Shown in pieces: positions 1 to 11,458 of a stretch of DNA of 46,422 nt (positions within the stretch are counted from its first letter, which is position 1; the number at the start of each line of letters is the position of its first letter). The notes below the pieces were generated by a model that was not told the DNA's origin, did not search any database, and saw nothing but the letters and a program-made list of their open reading frames with translations. The translations under genes and the position numbers were made by a program. The stretch is from contig JAUSBS010000048.1 in NCBI GenBank assembly GCA_030651905.1, positions 1 to 46,422 on the forward strand, read 5' to 3'. This stretch comes from Coriobacteriia bacterium. Its GTDB lineage: Bacteria; Actinomycetota; Coriobacteriia; Anaerosomatales; PALSA-660.

Positions 1-2220
<2,220 letters not shown>

Positions 2221-2225
2221 GGGAC

Positions 2226-2624
2226 ATGAAGACCTACCCGCGTTCCCGCGTGACCGGCGAGAAGGTCCGAGAGGTCGTCGCGCGCACCCTGATCGAGGAC
2301 GTGAAGGACCCACGGGTCGAATTCGTCACGGTCACGGGTGTGGCGATGTCTTCGGACAACCGGCACGCGAACGTGTTCGTCATCGCGCGGAGCGCCGAGC
2401 GCTACGCTGAGACGCTCGCAGGGTTGCAGTCGGCGAAGGGTCGTCTCCGGATAGCCCTGGGTAAGGCGCTTCGCATGAAGTACGTGCCCGACCTGCACTT
2501 CGCGATCGACCCGTCCGTGGACAACGCCGAGCGCATCACGGCGGTCATCATGGCCGAGATCGAGGCGGGTCGCGGGCCGGTCGACCGTGAGGACGACGGC
2601 GACGATGCCGCGACCGATGAGTGA
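2226..2624 (+). CDS. rbfA: Ribosome-binding factor A
   Basis: MKTYPRSRVTGEKVREVVARTLIEDVKDPRVEFVTVTGV...; sits directly after infB. ATG at 2226 preferred over the longer ORF-track start. Confidence 0.94.
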   Translation: MKTYPRSRVTGEKVREVVARTLIEDVKDPRVEFVTVTGVAMSSDNRHANVFVIARSAERYAETLAGLQSAKGRLRIALGKALRMKYVPDLHFAIDPSVDNAERITAVIMAEIEAGRGPVDREDDGDDAATDE

Positions 2625-3594
2625 CCACATCTCAACGCTGACCGATGCTGCCCGCGCTCTCACGAGTGCGGGCACCGTCGTCGTATGCGCGCACGTGCAC
2701 CCGGACGGCGACGCGGTGGGCGCCACACTCGGTGCCGTACTCGCACTGCGCTCGCTGGGGATCGAAGCGGTGCCCACGCTCGCCGACGGCCGCACCGCGC
2801 CGGCGACCTACGCGTTCCTGCCCGGCCACGACCTCTACCGCACGGTGGACGAGCTGGCCGCGCCGGACGTCTTCCTGGCCCTCGACTGCCCGAATTGGAG
2901 CAGGCTCGGTGACGCGGAAGCCCTGGCGCGTTCGGCCGGCGCAGTCGTGGTGGTCGACCATCACCCGGACAACACCGGCTACGGCCACATCAACGTGGTC
3001 GACGCAGCAGCCGCCGCCTCCGGCCAGATCATCTGGCGAATGCTGCCGGATCTGGGTGTGAAGGCGGCGCGCGACGTCGCGACCTGCCTCTACGTGGCCA
3101 TCATGACCGACACCGGACGCTTCTCGTACGGCAACACCGATGCGAACGTCCTGCGTGTCGCTGCGGAGATGGTAGACGCCGGCGTGGATGCCTACCACGC
3201 GTATTCCGCGGTCTACGAGGCGCGATCGGCCTCCTACTTGCGGCTTCTCGGCGTCACGCTCTCGCGCATCACCCATGCCAACGCCGGCAGGGTGGCGTAC
3301 ACCTGGATCACGGACGACGATCTTGCCACCACGGGCACGCTTCCCGAGGAGACCGAGGACTTGGTCGACATGGTCCGCACGGTCGGCGACGTCGAGGCGG
3401 TCGCCCTGTTCAAGCCGGACACCGGCTCCACGCGCGTCAGCCTTCGGGCGAAGGCGGGCTTCGACGTGGGTGCTGCTGCGCGAGCGCTCGGCGGCGGGGG
3501 ACACCACGCCGCATCCGGCGCCACGGTGGCGGGTGGCCTGGACGACGCGCTCATGGCCGTCCTGCCGCTGCTGCCGGGCGGCTCTTCGCGATGA
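2605..3594 (+). CDS. nrnA: DHH/DHHA1 family phosphoesterase (NrnA-like oligoribonuclease / pAp phosphatase)
   Basis: HPDGDAVGATLG, VVDHHPDN (DHH) and C-terminal GGGGHHAASGA motifs; position between rbfA and truB. Start could be 2605 or 2617. Confidence 0.88.
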   Translation: MPRPMSDHISTLTDAARALTSAGTVVVCAHVHPDGDAVGATLGAVLALRSLGIEAVPTLADGRTAPATYAFLPGHDLYRTVDELAAPDVFLALDCPNWSRLGDAEALARSAGAVVVVDHHPDNTGYGHINVVDAAAAASGQIIWRMLPDLGVKAARDVATCLYVAIMTDTGRFSYGNTDANVLRVAAEMVDAGVDAYHAYSAVYEARSASYLRLLGVTLSRITHANAGRVAYTWITDDDLATTGTLPEETEDLVDMVRTVGDVEAVALFKPDTGSTRVSLRAKAGFDVGAAARALGGGGHHAASGATVAGGLDDALMAVLPLLPGGSSR

Positions 3595-4505
3595 GCAGCC
3601 GCAGAGGCGCCACCACACTCCGTGGCGTCCTGCCTGTCGACAAGCCCGCGGGCATGACGAGTCACGACGTGGTGGACCAGGTGCGCCGCGCCACGGGTGA
3701 GGGTCGCGTCGGCCACGCCGGTACGCTCGACCCCCTTGCGACCGGCCTGCTGGTGGTCCTCATCGGCTCCTATACGCGCCTCGAGCCGTACCTTTCCGGC
3801 GCGCGCAAGACCTACGAGGCGCGGATCGCGTTCGGCACATCCACCGACACCGACGATGCCGAGGGAGAGGTCGTGGACGCAGCCGCGGTGCCGGACGCTG
3901 TGCTGGACCCGCATGCGGCGCAGACCGCCCTCGACGCGCTGCTGGGCGACTCCATGCAAGCTCCGCCTGCGTACTCCGCCATCAAGGTGGGAGGGCGCAT
4001 CTCGCACCGCGCGGCGAGAGCCGGGGAGACCCTCGAGCTCGCCCCTCGCGCGATCACGGTCGATGCCGCCGAACTGCTTCGGATCGACGCGGACGCCCGC
4101 ACGTGGGACGTGCGCTTCCGAGTGTCCAAGGGCACGTACGTGCGCGCACTCGCCCGCGACCTCGGGCTCGCGTGCGAGACCTTCGCGCATCTGGGTGCGC
4201 TTCGGCGGACAGCGGCGGGGCTCCTCACGCTCGACGAGGCGAGCGACCTCGACGACATCGTCGCGGCATCGGCCGAAGGCCACATCGCCGCGCTGTTCAC
4301 CGACGTGGTGGCCGCACTGGGGCTTCCCGTGGTGGAGGCGTCGCTTGCCGAGGTGGCGAACGGACGCTCACTCGACACCGGCCGCTTCAGCGACCTTCCC
4401 GAGGGTGCGCTTGCGTCGGTACTGGCCGACGGCGCGTTCCACGGCGTCTACACTATCGTCGGCGGTGCGCTCGTGCCCGTCTCGATCGTCGGAGGGACCG
4501 CTTAA
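3591..4505 (+). CDS. truB: tRNA pseudouridine(55) synthase
   Basis: LPVDKPAGMTSHDVV, GRVGHAGTLDPLATGLL motifs. Confidence 0.96.
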   Translation: MSSRRGATTLRGVLPVDKPAGMTSHDVVDQVRRATGEGRVGHAGTLDPLATGLLVVLIGSYTRLEPYLSGARKTYEARIAFGTSTDTDDAEGEVVDAAAVPDAVLDPHAAQTALDALLGDSMQAPPAYSAIKVGGRISHRAARAGETLELAPRAITVDAAELLRIDADARTWDVRFRVSKGTYVRALARDLGLACETFAHLGALRRTAAGLLTLDEASDLDDIVAASAEGHIAALFTDVVAALGLPVVEASLAEVANGRSLDTGRFSDLPEGALASVLADGAFHGVYTIVGGALVPVSIVGGTA

Positions 4506-4506
4506 G

Positions 4507-5433
4507 ATGGGCCGCACCGTGCTGTGGACGCCCGACATGGCCTCACTGGGCCCCGCGTGCGCCGCGGTGGGGGTGTTCGATGGTGTGCACGTCGGACACC
4601 AGGCGCTCGTGCGCGACGCGGTCCGCATCGCCGCAGCCGAGGAGTGCGCGTCGGTCGTGCTCACCTTCGATCGCGATCCTGACCAGGTGGTGAGCCCCGC
4701 CAGCGCCGCACCGCAGCTGCTCGACCTCGAGGACAAACTCACGTACCTGGCCGAACTGGGACCGGATGCCATCCTCGTCATCCCGTTCGACTCATCCGTC
4801 GCGGCGATGGCGCCGCTGGTGTTCCTCGACCGAGTACTGCTCGGCGCGCTGCGGCCGGTGAGTGTCGTGGTGGGCTACGACTTCCGCTTCGGGCACCGCG
4901 CGGAGGGCGACGTGGACACGCTGGTGCGCTACGGACGCGAACACGACTTCACCGTCATCGCGCACGACCTGGTGAGCGTCGACGCAGCGCCGGTCACGTC
5001 CACGCGCGTCCGGAGGCTGGTGGCGAGTGGCGACGTGGCCGGGGCAGCGAGACTGCTGGGACGTCCGCACCGCGTGAAGGGCGATGTCGTGCACGGCAGG
5101 GCCGCGGGAGCGAGCCTCGGGGCTCCCACGGCGAACCTGGCCGTAGGACCGTTCGCCGCGGTTCCGGCCGACGGGGTCTATGCGGGTCGCGTGAGCGTGG
5201 ACGGGACACGCTACGCGGCCGGCATCTCCGTCGGGGTCCCGCCGACGTTCCCCGGTGCGACCGCCGATTTCGAGGCGCACCTCATCGACTTCGACGGCGA
5301 CCTCTACGGCCGAAGCGTGACGGTGGAGTTCGTGGAGCGGCTCCGTGACCAGCGGGCGTTCGACAGCGAGCACGAGCTGGCGGACGCGATCGCGGCGGAC
5401 CTGGATCGCGTGCGGGGGATTGTGGGGGAGTAG
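4507..5433 (+). CDS. ribF: Bifunctional riboflavin kinase / FAD synthetase
   Basis: GVFDGVHVGHQALV, VVGYDFRFGHRAEGD, GAPTANL motifs; ATG at 4507 one base after the truB stop. Confidence 0.95.
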   Translation: MGRTVLWTPDMASLGPACAAVGVFDGVHVGHQALVRDAVRIAAAEECASVVLTFDRDPDQVVSPASAAPQLLDLEDKLTYLAELGPDAILVIPFDSSVAAMAPLVFLDRVLLGALRPVSVVVGYDFRFGHRAEGDVDTLVRYGREHDFTVIAHDLVSVDAAPVTSTRVRRLVASGDVAGAARLLGRPHRVKGDVVHGRAAGASLGAPTANLAVGPFAAVPADGVYAGRVSVDGTRYAAGISVGVPPTFPGATADFEAHLIDFDGDLYGRSVTVEFVERLRDQRAFDSEHELADAIAADLDRVRGIVGE

Positions 5434-5549
5434 GCTCGAAGGATCGGTCGGCCGCCTTCCGTTGTGCCAGAATGTGGTCGGAGATACACAGACTGCTCCA
5501 GCACAACGCTTGACGTAGCCACGATCGGTCGCACGGCGATGGGGGAGCC

Positions 5550-5750
5550 ATGGACTGGGTGGCAGTGGTGATCACGTTGTCGGCTCTCGTGGCCGTCTAC
5601 TCGTGGTACAGCGCCCTTGCCGGACCGCTGTTCCAGCAAACGGCTGAAGCGCGCGACAACAGGACGTATTGGATCCGGACCGCAGTGGGGTGCTCCGTGG
5701 TCTGCACTCTCGCCGTGGCGTTCCGCCTCTTCTCCGGGGGTGGGCTGTAG
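5550..5750 (+). CDS. Small hypothetical membrane protein (66 aa)
   Basis: ATG after a GGGGGAG ribosome-binding site; two hydrophobic stretches (WVAVVITLSALVAVYSWY; TAVGCSVVCTLAVAFRLF). Confidence 0.6.
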   Translation: MDWVAVVITLSALVAVYSWYSALAGPLFQQTAEARDNRTYWIRTAVGCSVVCTLAVAFRLFSGGGL

Positions 5751-5887
5751 TGCAGCGTCGCCGGCGACTCGGTCTGCTGATCGGGGGGCTTCTCGCGTTC
5801 GTGTTCGGTGGCTGGACAGGTCTTCTCGCGGCGTGTCTCTTCGTGACCGTGGTCCGCATCGTCAATCTTGCTCGGGAGCGCCGCTGA
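5750..5887 (+). CDS. Small hypothetical membrane protein (45 aa)
   Basis: GTG start overlaps the preceding TAG stop (TAGTG); VQRRRRLGLLIGGLLAFVFGGWTGLLAACLFVTVVRIVNLARERR, a basic N-terminus plus hydrophobic hairpin. Confidence 0.5.
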   Translation: MQRRRRLGLLIGGLLAFVFGGWTGLLAACLFVTVVRIVNLARERR

Positions 5888-5930
5888 CCGACATCGTGTC
5901 GCAGCCAGCGCGAAGGGGGAGTATGTGCCT

Positions 5931-6470
5931 ATGACGACACTCGTATCCAAAGACGCCATGCGGCGGATCGCCACGAGCCTCGCCAGGCGCGGTTATCGCA
6001 TCGTTGTGCCGCCGCCGATGAAGGCGCAGCTCTTCGCCACGCGACAGGGTCATCGGCTGGGCCCGCTCCTGCCCTTCACCGACTTCGTCGCCATCCACGA
6101 GCTTCCCGACGAGGCAGACGGACCGACCTTCGAGAGGCTCCACGTCGCGACCATGGCGTACGCCGAATCCCAGACGAACGTCCCGCGCATGCTGCGCTAC
6201 CGCGTTCCCAACGCCGTCACGATCGGTGTCACCGACTCCGAGCCTTCACCGACGCTGTGTGCCGCAGTCGGACGGGCCCGCCTGCGCTCACGGATGCAGA
6301 TCGGTGCGCAGGAGTCGACGTACCTTCTCGACCTCGTGGCAGAGACCCTTCACGGCACCGCCATGAAGCGCACGGCCATCGGCGGCGACGCCGCGAAGGC
6401 CGCGAGCGCCGATCCCGCCAACCGTGTCCGCCGCATGATGGAGCAGCTCGCCGGCGAACTGTTCGCCTGA
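5931..6470 (+). CDS. Hypothetical protein
   Basis: ORF MTTLVSKDAMRRIATSLARRGYRIVVPPPMKAQLF...; no family recognised. Start at 5931 chosen over 5868. Confidence 0.6.
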   Translation: MTTLVSKDAMRRIATSLARRGYRIVVPPPMKAQLFATRQGHRLGPLLPFTDFVAIHELPDEADGPTFERLHVATMAYAESQTNVPRMLRYRVPNAVTIGVTDSEPSPTLCAAVGRARLRSRMQIGAQESTYLLDLVAETLHGTAMKRTAIGGDAAKAASADPANRVRRMMEQLAGELFA

Positions 6471-6505
6471 GGCTGCCAGCTGCTCATGCCATCGTCCCCG
6501 CCGTG

Positions 6506-6514
6506 TGCTACACT
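6506..6514 (+). promoter_or_regulatory. Putative rpsO promoter, extended -10 (TGcTACACT)
   Basis: TGCTACACT about 100 nt upstream of the rpsO ATG. Confidence 0.5.
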
Positions 6515-6614
6515 ACACCGGCTCTACAGACAGGCCCCGTACTTGGAGTGCCGCCCCCACCGGCGCGCTCTCGGACGGAGGCGACACACAAGGTACTTGA
6601 AGGGTGGAACTGCT

Positions 6615-6884
6615 ATGCCGCTTGAGAAGGACGTCAAGACTGAGATCATCGGTGAGCACAAGAAGCACGACACCGACACCGGATCGCCCGAAGTCCAGGT
6701 CGCGCTGCTCTCCAAGCGCATCTCCGACCTCACCGAGCACCTGCGCACCCACAAGCACGACCACCACTGCCGCCGTGGGCTGCTCAAGCTCGTCGGCCAG
6801 CGCCGCCGGATGCTCAACTACATCAAGAAGAACGACATCGAGCGCTACCGTGCGATCGTCAGCAAGCTGGGCCTGCGTGGCTAG
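6615..6884 (+). CDS. rpsO: 30S ribosomal protein S15
   Basis: [60 protein letters not shown]. Confidence 0.98.
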   Translation: MPLEKDVKTEIIGEHKKHDTDTGSPEVQVALLSKRISDLTEHLRTHKHDHHCRRGLLKLVGQRRRMLNYIKKNDIERYRAIVSKLGLRG

Positions 6885-6912
6885 GCTTTCTCGACACTGA
6901 TGGGTTTGCGTA

Positions 6913-6944
6913 CGGAAGCGGGGGAGTAGTCTCCCTCGCTTCCG
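6913..6944 (+). other. rpsO-pnp intergenic RNA hairpin (possible RNase III / processing site)
   Basis: CGGAAGCGGGGGAG-TAGT-CTCCCTCGCTTCCG: 14-bp stem with a single G-U pair and 4-nt loop; no U-tract follows. Confidence 0.75.
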
Positions 6945-7030
6945 AGCATATAGAGGGACGTGAATAGAGATCGTCCCCGAGGCGCGCGCCGGCAAGGGCC
7001 GGGCGCATATGAAGGAAGAGGCTAAAGAGG

Positions 7031-9232
7031 ATGGGAAAGGTAACCGAGACGTTCGAACTGTACGGCAAGAGCTACACCCTGGAGACCGGCGAGCTGGCCA
7101 AGCAGGCCGGCGGCGCGATGGTCGTCCGTCAGGGCGATACGATCGTGCTCGTCACCGCCACAGCATCGAAGAACCCGAAGGATCTGGACTTCTTCCCGCT
7201 GACCGTGGACTTCGAGGAGCGCATGTACGCCGCGGGCAAGCTGCCCGGCGGATTCATCAAGCGTGAGAGCCGGCCGTCCGAGAAGGCCACACTGACCGCG
7301 CGCATGATCGACCGCCCGATCCGCTCGTCGTTCGCCGACGGGTTCCGCAACGAGGTCCAGGTCATCGCAACGGTGCTCTCGGCCGACCAGATCAACCAGC
7401 CCGACGTCATCTCCATCATGGGTGCCTCCAGCGCTCTTCTGGCTGCCGGTATCCCGTTCGAGGGCCCGCTCGCCGGCGTGCGTGTCTGCCGCGATGAGAA
7501 CGGTGAGTTCCTCGTCAACCCGTCCTTCGAAGAGGCCGAGGCGTCCGATCTCGATCTCGTCGTCGCGGGCAGCAAGGACGCCGTCTACATGCTCGAGGCC
7601 GGCGCCCGTGAAGTCACCGAAGAGGACATGCTCGCCGCCCTCATGTTCGCGCAGGAGGCCATCGGCAAGTTCTGCGAGGTGCAGGAGCGTTTCCTCGCCA
7701 AGCTCGAGATCACCCCGATGGAGGTCGCTCTCCAGGTCATCGACCCCGCGCTGAAGGATTCGATCTTCGCCGCCGGTGCCGACAAGATGAAGACCGCGCT
7801 GCACAACTCGGACAAGCACGCCCGCATGGGTGCGGTCCAGGCCGTCAAGGACGAGATCCTCGCGACGTATTCGCCCGAGGAGCTCGCCGCATCCGGCAAG
7901 GACATCAAGGCATCGCTCAAGCAGCTCGAGAAGAAGACCATGCGCGCCATGGTCCTCGACGAGGGCGAGCGCGCCGACGGCCGTGCGCTCGACGAGGTCC
8001 GCACCATCTCCAACGCCGCCGGCTACCTGCCGCGCGCCCACGGTTCGGGCCTGTTCACCCGCGGCCAGACGCAGGTGCTCTCCGTCCTGACGCTGGGGAT
8101 GCTCTCCGAGTGGCAGCGCATCGACACGATCGACGTGTCCGAGGGCAAGCGCTACATCCACCACTACAACTTCCCGCCGTTCTCCACCGGCGAGACGGGC
8201 TTCATGCGTGGCCCGAAGCGCCGCGACATCGGTCACGGCGCCCTGGCCGAGCGCGCGCTCTTCCCGGTCATCCCGGTCGAGGAGGAGTTCCCCTACACCC
8301 TGCGCATCGTCTCCGAGGTGCTCGAGTCCAACGGTTCCAGCTCCATGGGCTCCGTCTGCGGCTCCACCCTCGCGCTGATGGACGCAGGCGTGCCGATCGC
8401 GGCCCCGGTCTCCGGCATCGCGATGGGACTCATCAAGGAGGGCGACAAGGTCGCCATCCTGACCGACATCCAGGGTCTCGAGGACTTCCTCGGCGACATG
8501 GACTTCAAGGTCGCCGGCACGCCCAACGGCATCACCGCCATGCAGATGGACAACAAGGCCAAGGGCCTGTCCGTCGACATCCTGCGCCGTGCCCTCATGC
8601 AGGCGAAGGAAGGCCGCGCGTTCATCCTCGCCAAGATGCTCGAGGAGATCGCCGAGCCGCGCGCCGAGCTGTCTGAGTTCGCGCCGCGCGTCATCACCAT
8701 CAAGATCCCGACCGACAAGATCCGCGACATCATCGGCCCGGGCGGCAAGATGATCCGTTCGATCATCGAGGCCACCGGTGCCGACATCGACGTCAACGAC
8801 GACGGCACCATCTACATCGCCAGCCGCGACCAGGGTGGCGAGGAAGCGGTCCGCCGCATCCAGATGATCACCAAGGAGCCGGAGATCGGCGAGAAGTACA
8901 CCGGCCGCGTGGTCGGCATCCAGGCGTTCGGCGCGTTCGTCGAGCTGTTCCCGGGCAAGGACGGCCTGCTGCACATCTCGCGGGTCGCCAAGGGCCGCGT
9001 GGACAAGGTCGAGGACGTCCTCAATGTCGGCGACGCCGTCGAGGTCGAGATCATCGACATCGACGACCGCGGCAAGGTGTCCCTCGACCGCACCGACAAG
9101 CCGGACGCTCCGCCCAGCTCGGGCAAGCCCGCCGGTGACCGCCCGCAGGGCGATCGTCCCAGCGGCGACCGTGGCCCGCGCCCCGGTGACCGCTCCGGCA
9201 GTGGTAGCGGCGGACCGCGCCGGCGCCACTAG
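7031..9232 (+). CDS. pnp: Polyribonucleotide nucleotidyltransferase (PNPase)
   Basis: Two RNase PH domains, KH (IGPGGKMIRSIIEATGADIDVNDDG) and S1 (GRVVGIQAFGAFVELFPGKDGLLHIS); GDRP-rich tail. Confidence 0.98.
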   Translation: MGKVTETFELYGKSYTLETGELAKQAGGAMVVRQGDTIVLVTATASKNPKDLDFFPLTVDFEERMYAAGKLPGGFIKRESRPSEKATLTARMIDRPIRSSFADGFRNEVQVIATVLSADQINQPDVISIMGASSALLAAGIPFEGPLAGVRVCRDENGEFLVNPSFEEAEASDLDLVVAGSKDAVYMLEAGAREVTEEDMLAALMFAQEAIGKFCEVQERFLAKLEITPMEVALQVIDPALKDSIFAAGADKMKTALHNSDKHARMGAVQAVKDEILATYSPEELAASGKDIKASLKQLEKKTMRAMVLDEGERADGRALDEVRTISNAAGYLPRAHGSGLFTRGQTQVLSVLTLGMLSEWQRIDTIDVSEGKRYIHHYNFPPFSTGETGFMRGPKRRDIGHGALAERALFPVIPVEEEFPYTLRIVSEVLESNGSSSMGSVCGSTLALMDAGVPIAAPVSGIAMGLIKEGDKVAILTDIQGLEDFLGDMDFKVAGTPNGITAMQMDNKAKGLSVDILRRALMQAKEGRAFILAKMLEEIAEPRAELSEFAPRVITIKIPTDKIRDIIGPGGKMIRSIIEATGADIDVNDDGTIYIASRDQGGEEAVRRIQMITKEPEIGEKYTGRVVGIQAFGAFVELFPGKDGLLHISRVAKGRVDKVEDVLNVGDAVEVEIIDIDDRGKVSLDRTDKPDAPPSSGKPAGDRPQGDRPSGDRGPRPGDRSGSGSGGPRRRH

Positions 9233-9362
9233 CACCACCGCACCACTCAAGCAGCTGCGCTCCGGCCCGGCGAGGCGTCCGTATTCGCGGGTGTCCTCGT
9301 CGGGCCGGATCACTTCGCGGCACTACCGATACGCATCCACACGAGGCTGGAAGAAGGCGCGC

Positions 9363-10613
9363 ATGTTCTACGAGAGGTCCGTGACGCCGGGCGGCGTCAC
9401 CGTCATCACCGAACGCATGGCGGGCTTTCGCTCCGCAGCCATCGGGATCTGGGTCGCGGCCGGCAGCCGCGACGAGCTCCCCGGGGAAGCGGGCGTCTCC
9501 CACTTCGTCGAGCACATGATGTTCAAGGGCACGCCCAGCCGAAGCGCCGCCGAGATCTCCGAGGCGTTCGATCGGATAGGCGCTCGATTCAACGCCGGCA
9601 CGGACAAGGAGTACACGACCTACTACTGCCAGGTCATCGACCAGCACGCCGTCGAGGCGTTCTCCATCCTGGCCGACATGGTGTCCCACTCGCTGATGGA
9701 GGAGCCCGCCGTCCTGTCCGAGCGCGAGGTCGTGCTTGAGGAGATCTCACGCTCCGAGGACCAGCCCGACGATATGGTGCATGACCTCTTCGCATCCACG
9801 CTCTTCCCGAGTCACCCGATCGGCCGCCCGGTCCTGGGCACGCCGTCCACGGTCGGCGCCTTCATGCCCGCCGATGTGTTCGCCTACACGGCCCGGCGCT
9901 ACGGCAGTGGCAACGTCGTCGTGGCCGCGGCCGGCAACATCGACCATGCGGCACTCGTGGCGCAGGTGAACCGCGAACTCGTCGTCCCGAAGAGTGAGCG
10001 GACCGACCGCGGCGAGATGATCCCGACGGTCACGCCTCGCTTCGAGATCGTCACCAAGGACACCGAGCAGGCGCACATCTGCTGGGGCAGTGCAGGCCTG
10101 CGCTCGCGCGACCCGGAGCGCTTCGCCATGGGCGTCATGGACACCATCATCGGCGGCGGGATGTCGTCGCGACTGTTCCAGGAGATCCGCGAGAAGCGCG
10201 GACTGGCTTATGCGGTCGGCTCCTACCACGCGCAGTACCTCGACACGGGGCATTTCACCGTCTACGCCGGAACGCGGCCCGACAACGCCGAGAAGGTCGT
10301 CGCCCTCATCAAGTCCGAAGTTGAGCGCTTCATCGAAGGCGGCGCCACTCCGGACGAGCTGTTCCGCGCGAAGGAGTCGATGAAGGGCAACCTGGTACTC
10401 GGCATGGAGTCCACGAGCGCCCGGATGTCGCGCCTCGGCAAGAGCGAGGTCACGAGCGGCGAGCTTCTCACGCTCGACGAGCTCGTGGAACGCATCGACG
10501 CCGTGGAGCAGGCCGACCTCACGCGTGTGGCGGCTTCCACGATCGCCGGACCGCGCGTGCTTGCGATGGTGGCTCCGTTCGAGAAGGAAGCGGTCGCCCA
10601 CCTGCTGGACTAG
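9363..10613 (+). CDS. M16 family zinc metallopeptidase (processing-protease-like)
   Basis: HFVEH (HxxEH) motif in SHFVEHMMFKGTPSRSAAEI; GGGMSSRLFQEIREKRGLAYAV. Confidence 0.93.
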   Translation: MFYERSVTPGGVTVITERMAGFRSAAIGIWVAAGSRDELPGEAGVSHFVEHMMFKGTPSRSAAEISEAFDRIGARFNAGTDKEYTTYYCQVIDQHAVEAFSILADMVSHSLMEEPAVLSEREVVLEEISRSEDQPDDMVHDLFASTLFPSHPIGRPVLGTPSTVGAFMPADVFAYTARRYGSGNVVVAAAGNIDHAALVAQVNRELVVPKSERTDRGEMIPTVTPRFEIVTKDTEQAHICWGSAGLRSRDPERFAMGVMDTIIGGGMSSRLFQEIREKRGLAYAVGSYHAQYLDTGHFTVYAGTRPDNAEKVVALIKSEVERFIEGGATPDELFRAKESMKGNLVLGMESTSARMSRLGKSEVTSGELLTLDELVERIDAVEQADLTRVAASTIAGPRVLAMVAPFEKEAVAHLLD

Positions 10614-10681
10614 ACTTGCGTAGACACGCGCGCCCGCGAGGTTCTGCGCGGGATCGCTCTTGCTGGAGGGGAGTGGCACTC

Positions 10682-11458
10682 ATGATCGACGTCATCGTCA
10701 CCGGGTCCGCCGGCCGCATGGGCCGCGAGGTCGTTCGAGCCGTGTCCGCGGAGCACGACATGCGTGTAGTCGCCGCGGTCGACCCTGGCGAGGAGGGCGT
10801 CGTACTCGACGGCAGCGAGGGCACGATCAAGGTCGGCACCGACCTCGAACCGGCACTCGTCGCCGGGCGTGTGCTCGTTGACTTCACCGCGCCGAGCGTC
10901 GTCGAAGGCAACGTCCGCGCGGCGCTGGCTGCCGGCGTCCACTGCGTCGTCGGCACGACCGGCGTCTCGGAGGGCCGCTGGCGCGAGGTGATGGCGGAGA
11001 CGCCGTCCGACTCGTGTCTCTTCATCGCGCCGAACTTCGCTGTGGGCGCCGTGCTCATGATGCGATTCGCGACCGAGGCCGCCCGCTTCATGCCGCACGT
11101 CGAGATCATCGAGCTGCATCACGACCGCAAGCTGGACGCACCCTCCGGCACCGCCATGCGCACCGCGCAGCTGATCAGCGGCGCACGCGCGGCCGATCCC
11201 GTCGTGCCCGGCCGCGACACCGAAGTGGAGGAAGGCGCGCGCGGTGCTGTCGTCGAGGGTGTTCACGTGCACTCCGTGCGCCTGCCCGGCCTTGTCGCGC
11301 ACCAGGAGGTCCTCTTCGGTGGCGAGGGTCAGACGCTCTCCATCCGCCACGATTCGATCGACCGCACGTCGTTCATGCCCGGCGTCGTGCTCGCCGTCCG
11401 TGAGGTGGGGAAGCGCAGCGGGCTGGTCGTCGGGCTCGAGGCGCTGATGGGCCTGTGA
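10682..11458 (+). CDS. dapB: 4-hydroxy-tetrahydrodipicolinate reductase
   Basis: VTGSAGRMGREVV, VVGTTGVS, IELHHDRKLDAPSGTA motifs. Confidence 0.96.
   Translation: MIDVIVTGSAGRMGREVVRAVSAEHDMRVVAAVDPGEEGVVLDGSEGTIKVGTDLEPALVAGRVLVDFTAPSVVEGNVRAALAAGVHCVVGTTGVSEGRWREVMAETPSDSCLFIAPNFAVGAVLMMRFATEAARFMPHVEIIELHHDRKLDAPSGTAMRTAQLISGARAADPVVPGRDTEVEEGARGAVVEGVHVHSVRLPGLVAHQEVLFGGEGQTLSIRHDSIDRTSFMPGVVLAVREVGKRSGLVVGLEALMGL

Noticed and set aside
5443-5531. GATCGGTCG present twice in the ribF downstream region
   Set aside because: Only a 9-bp repeat, not unexpected at this GC content and unsupported by other structure.
7022-9313. 763-aa - strand ORF antisense to pnp (and similar long antisense ORFs, e.g. 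744-1844, 16339-18543, 44908-46359)
   Set aside because: Typical high-GC shadow ORFs: low-complexity Asp/Arg/His/Leu-rich translations with no motifs, fully overlapping confidently assigned genes.
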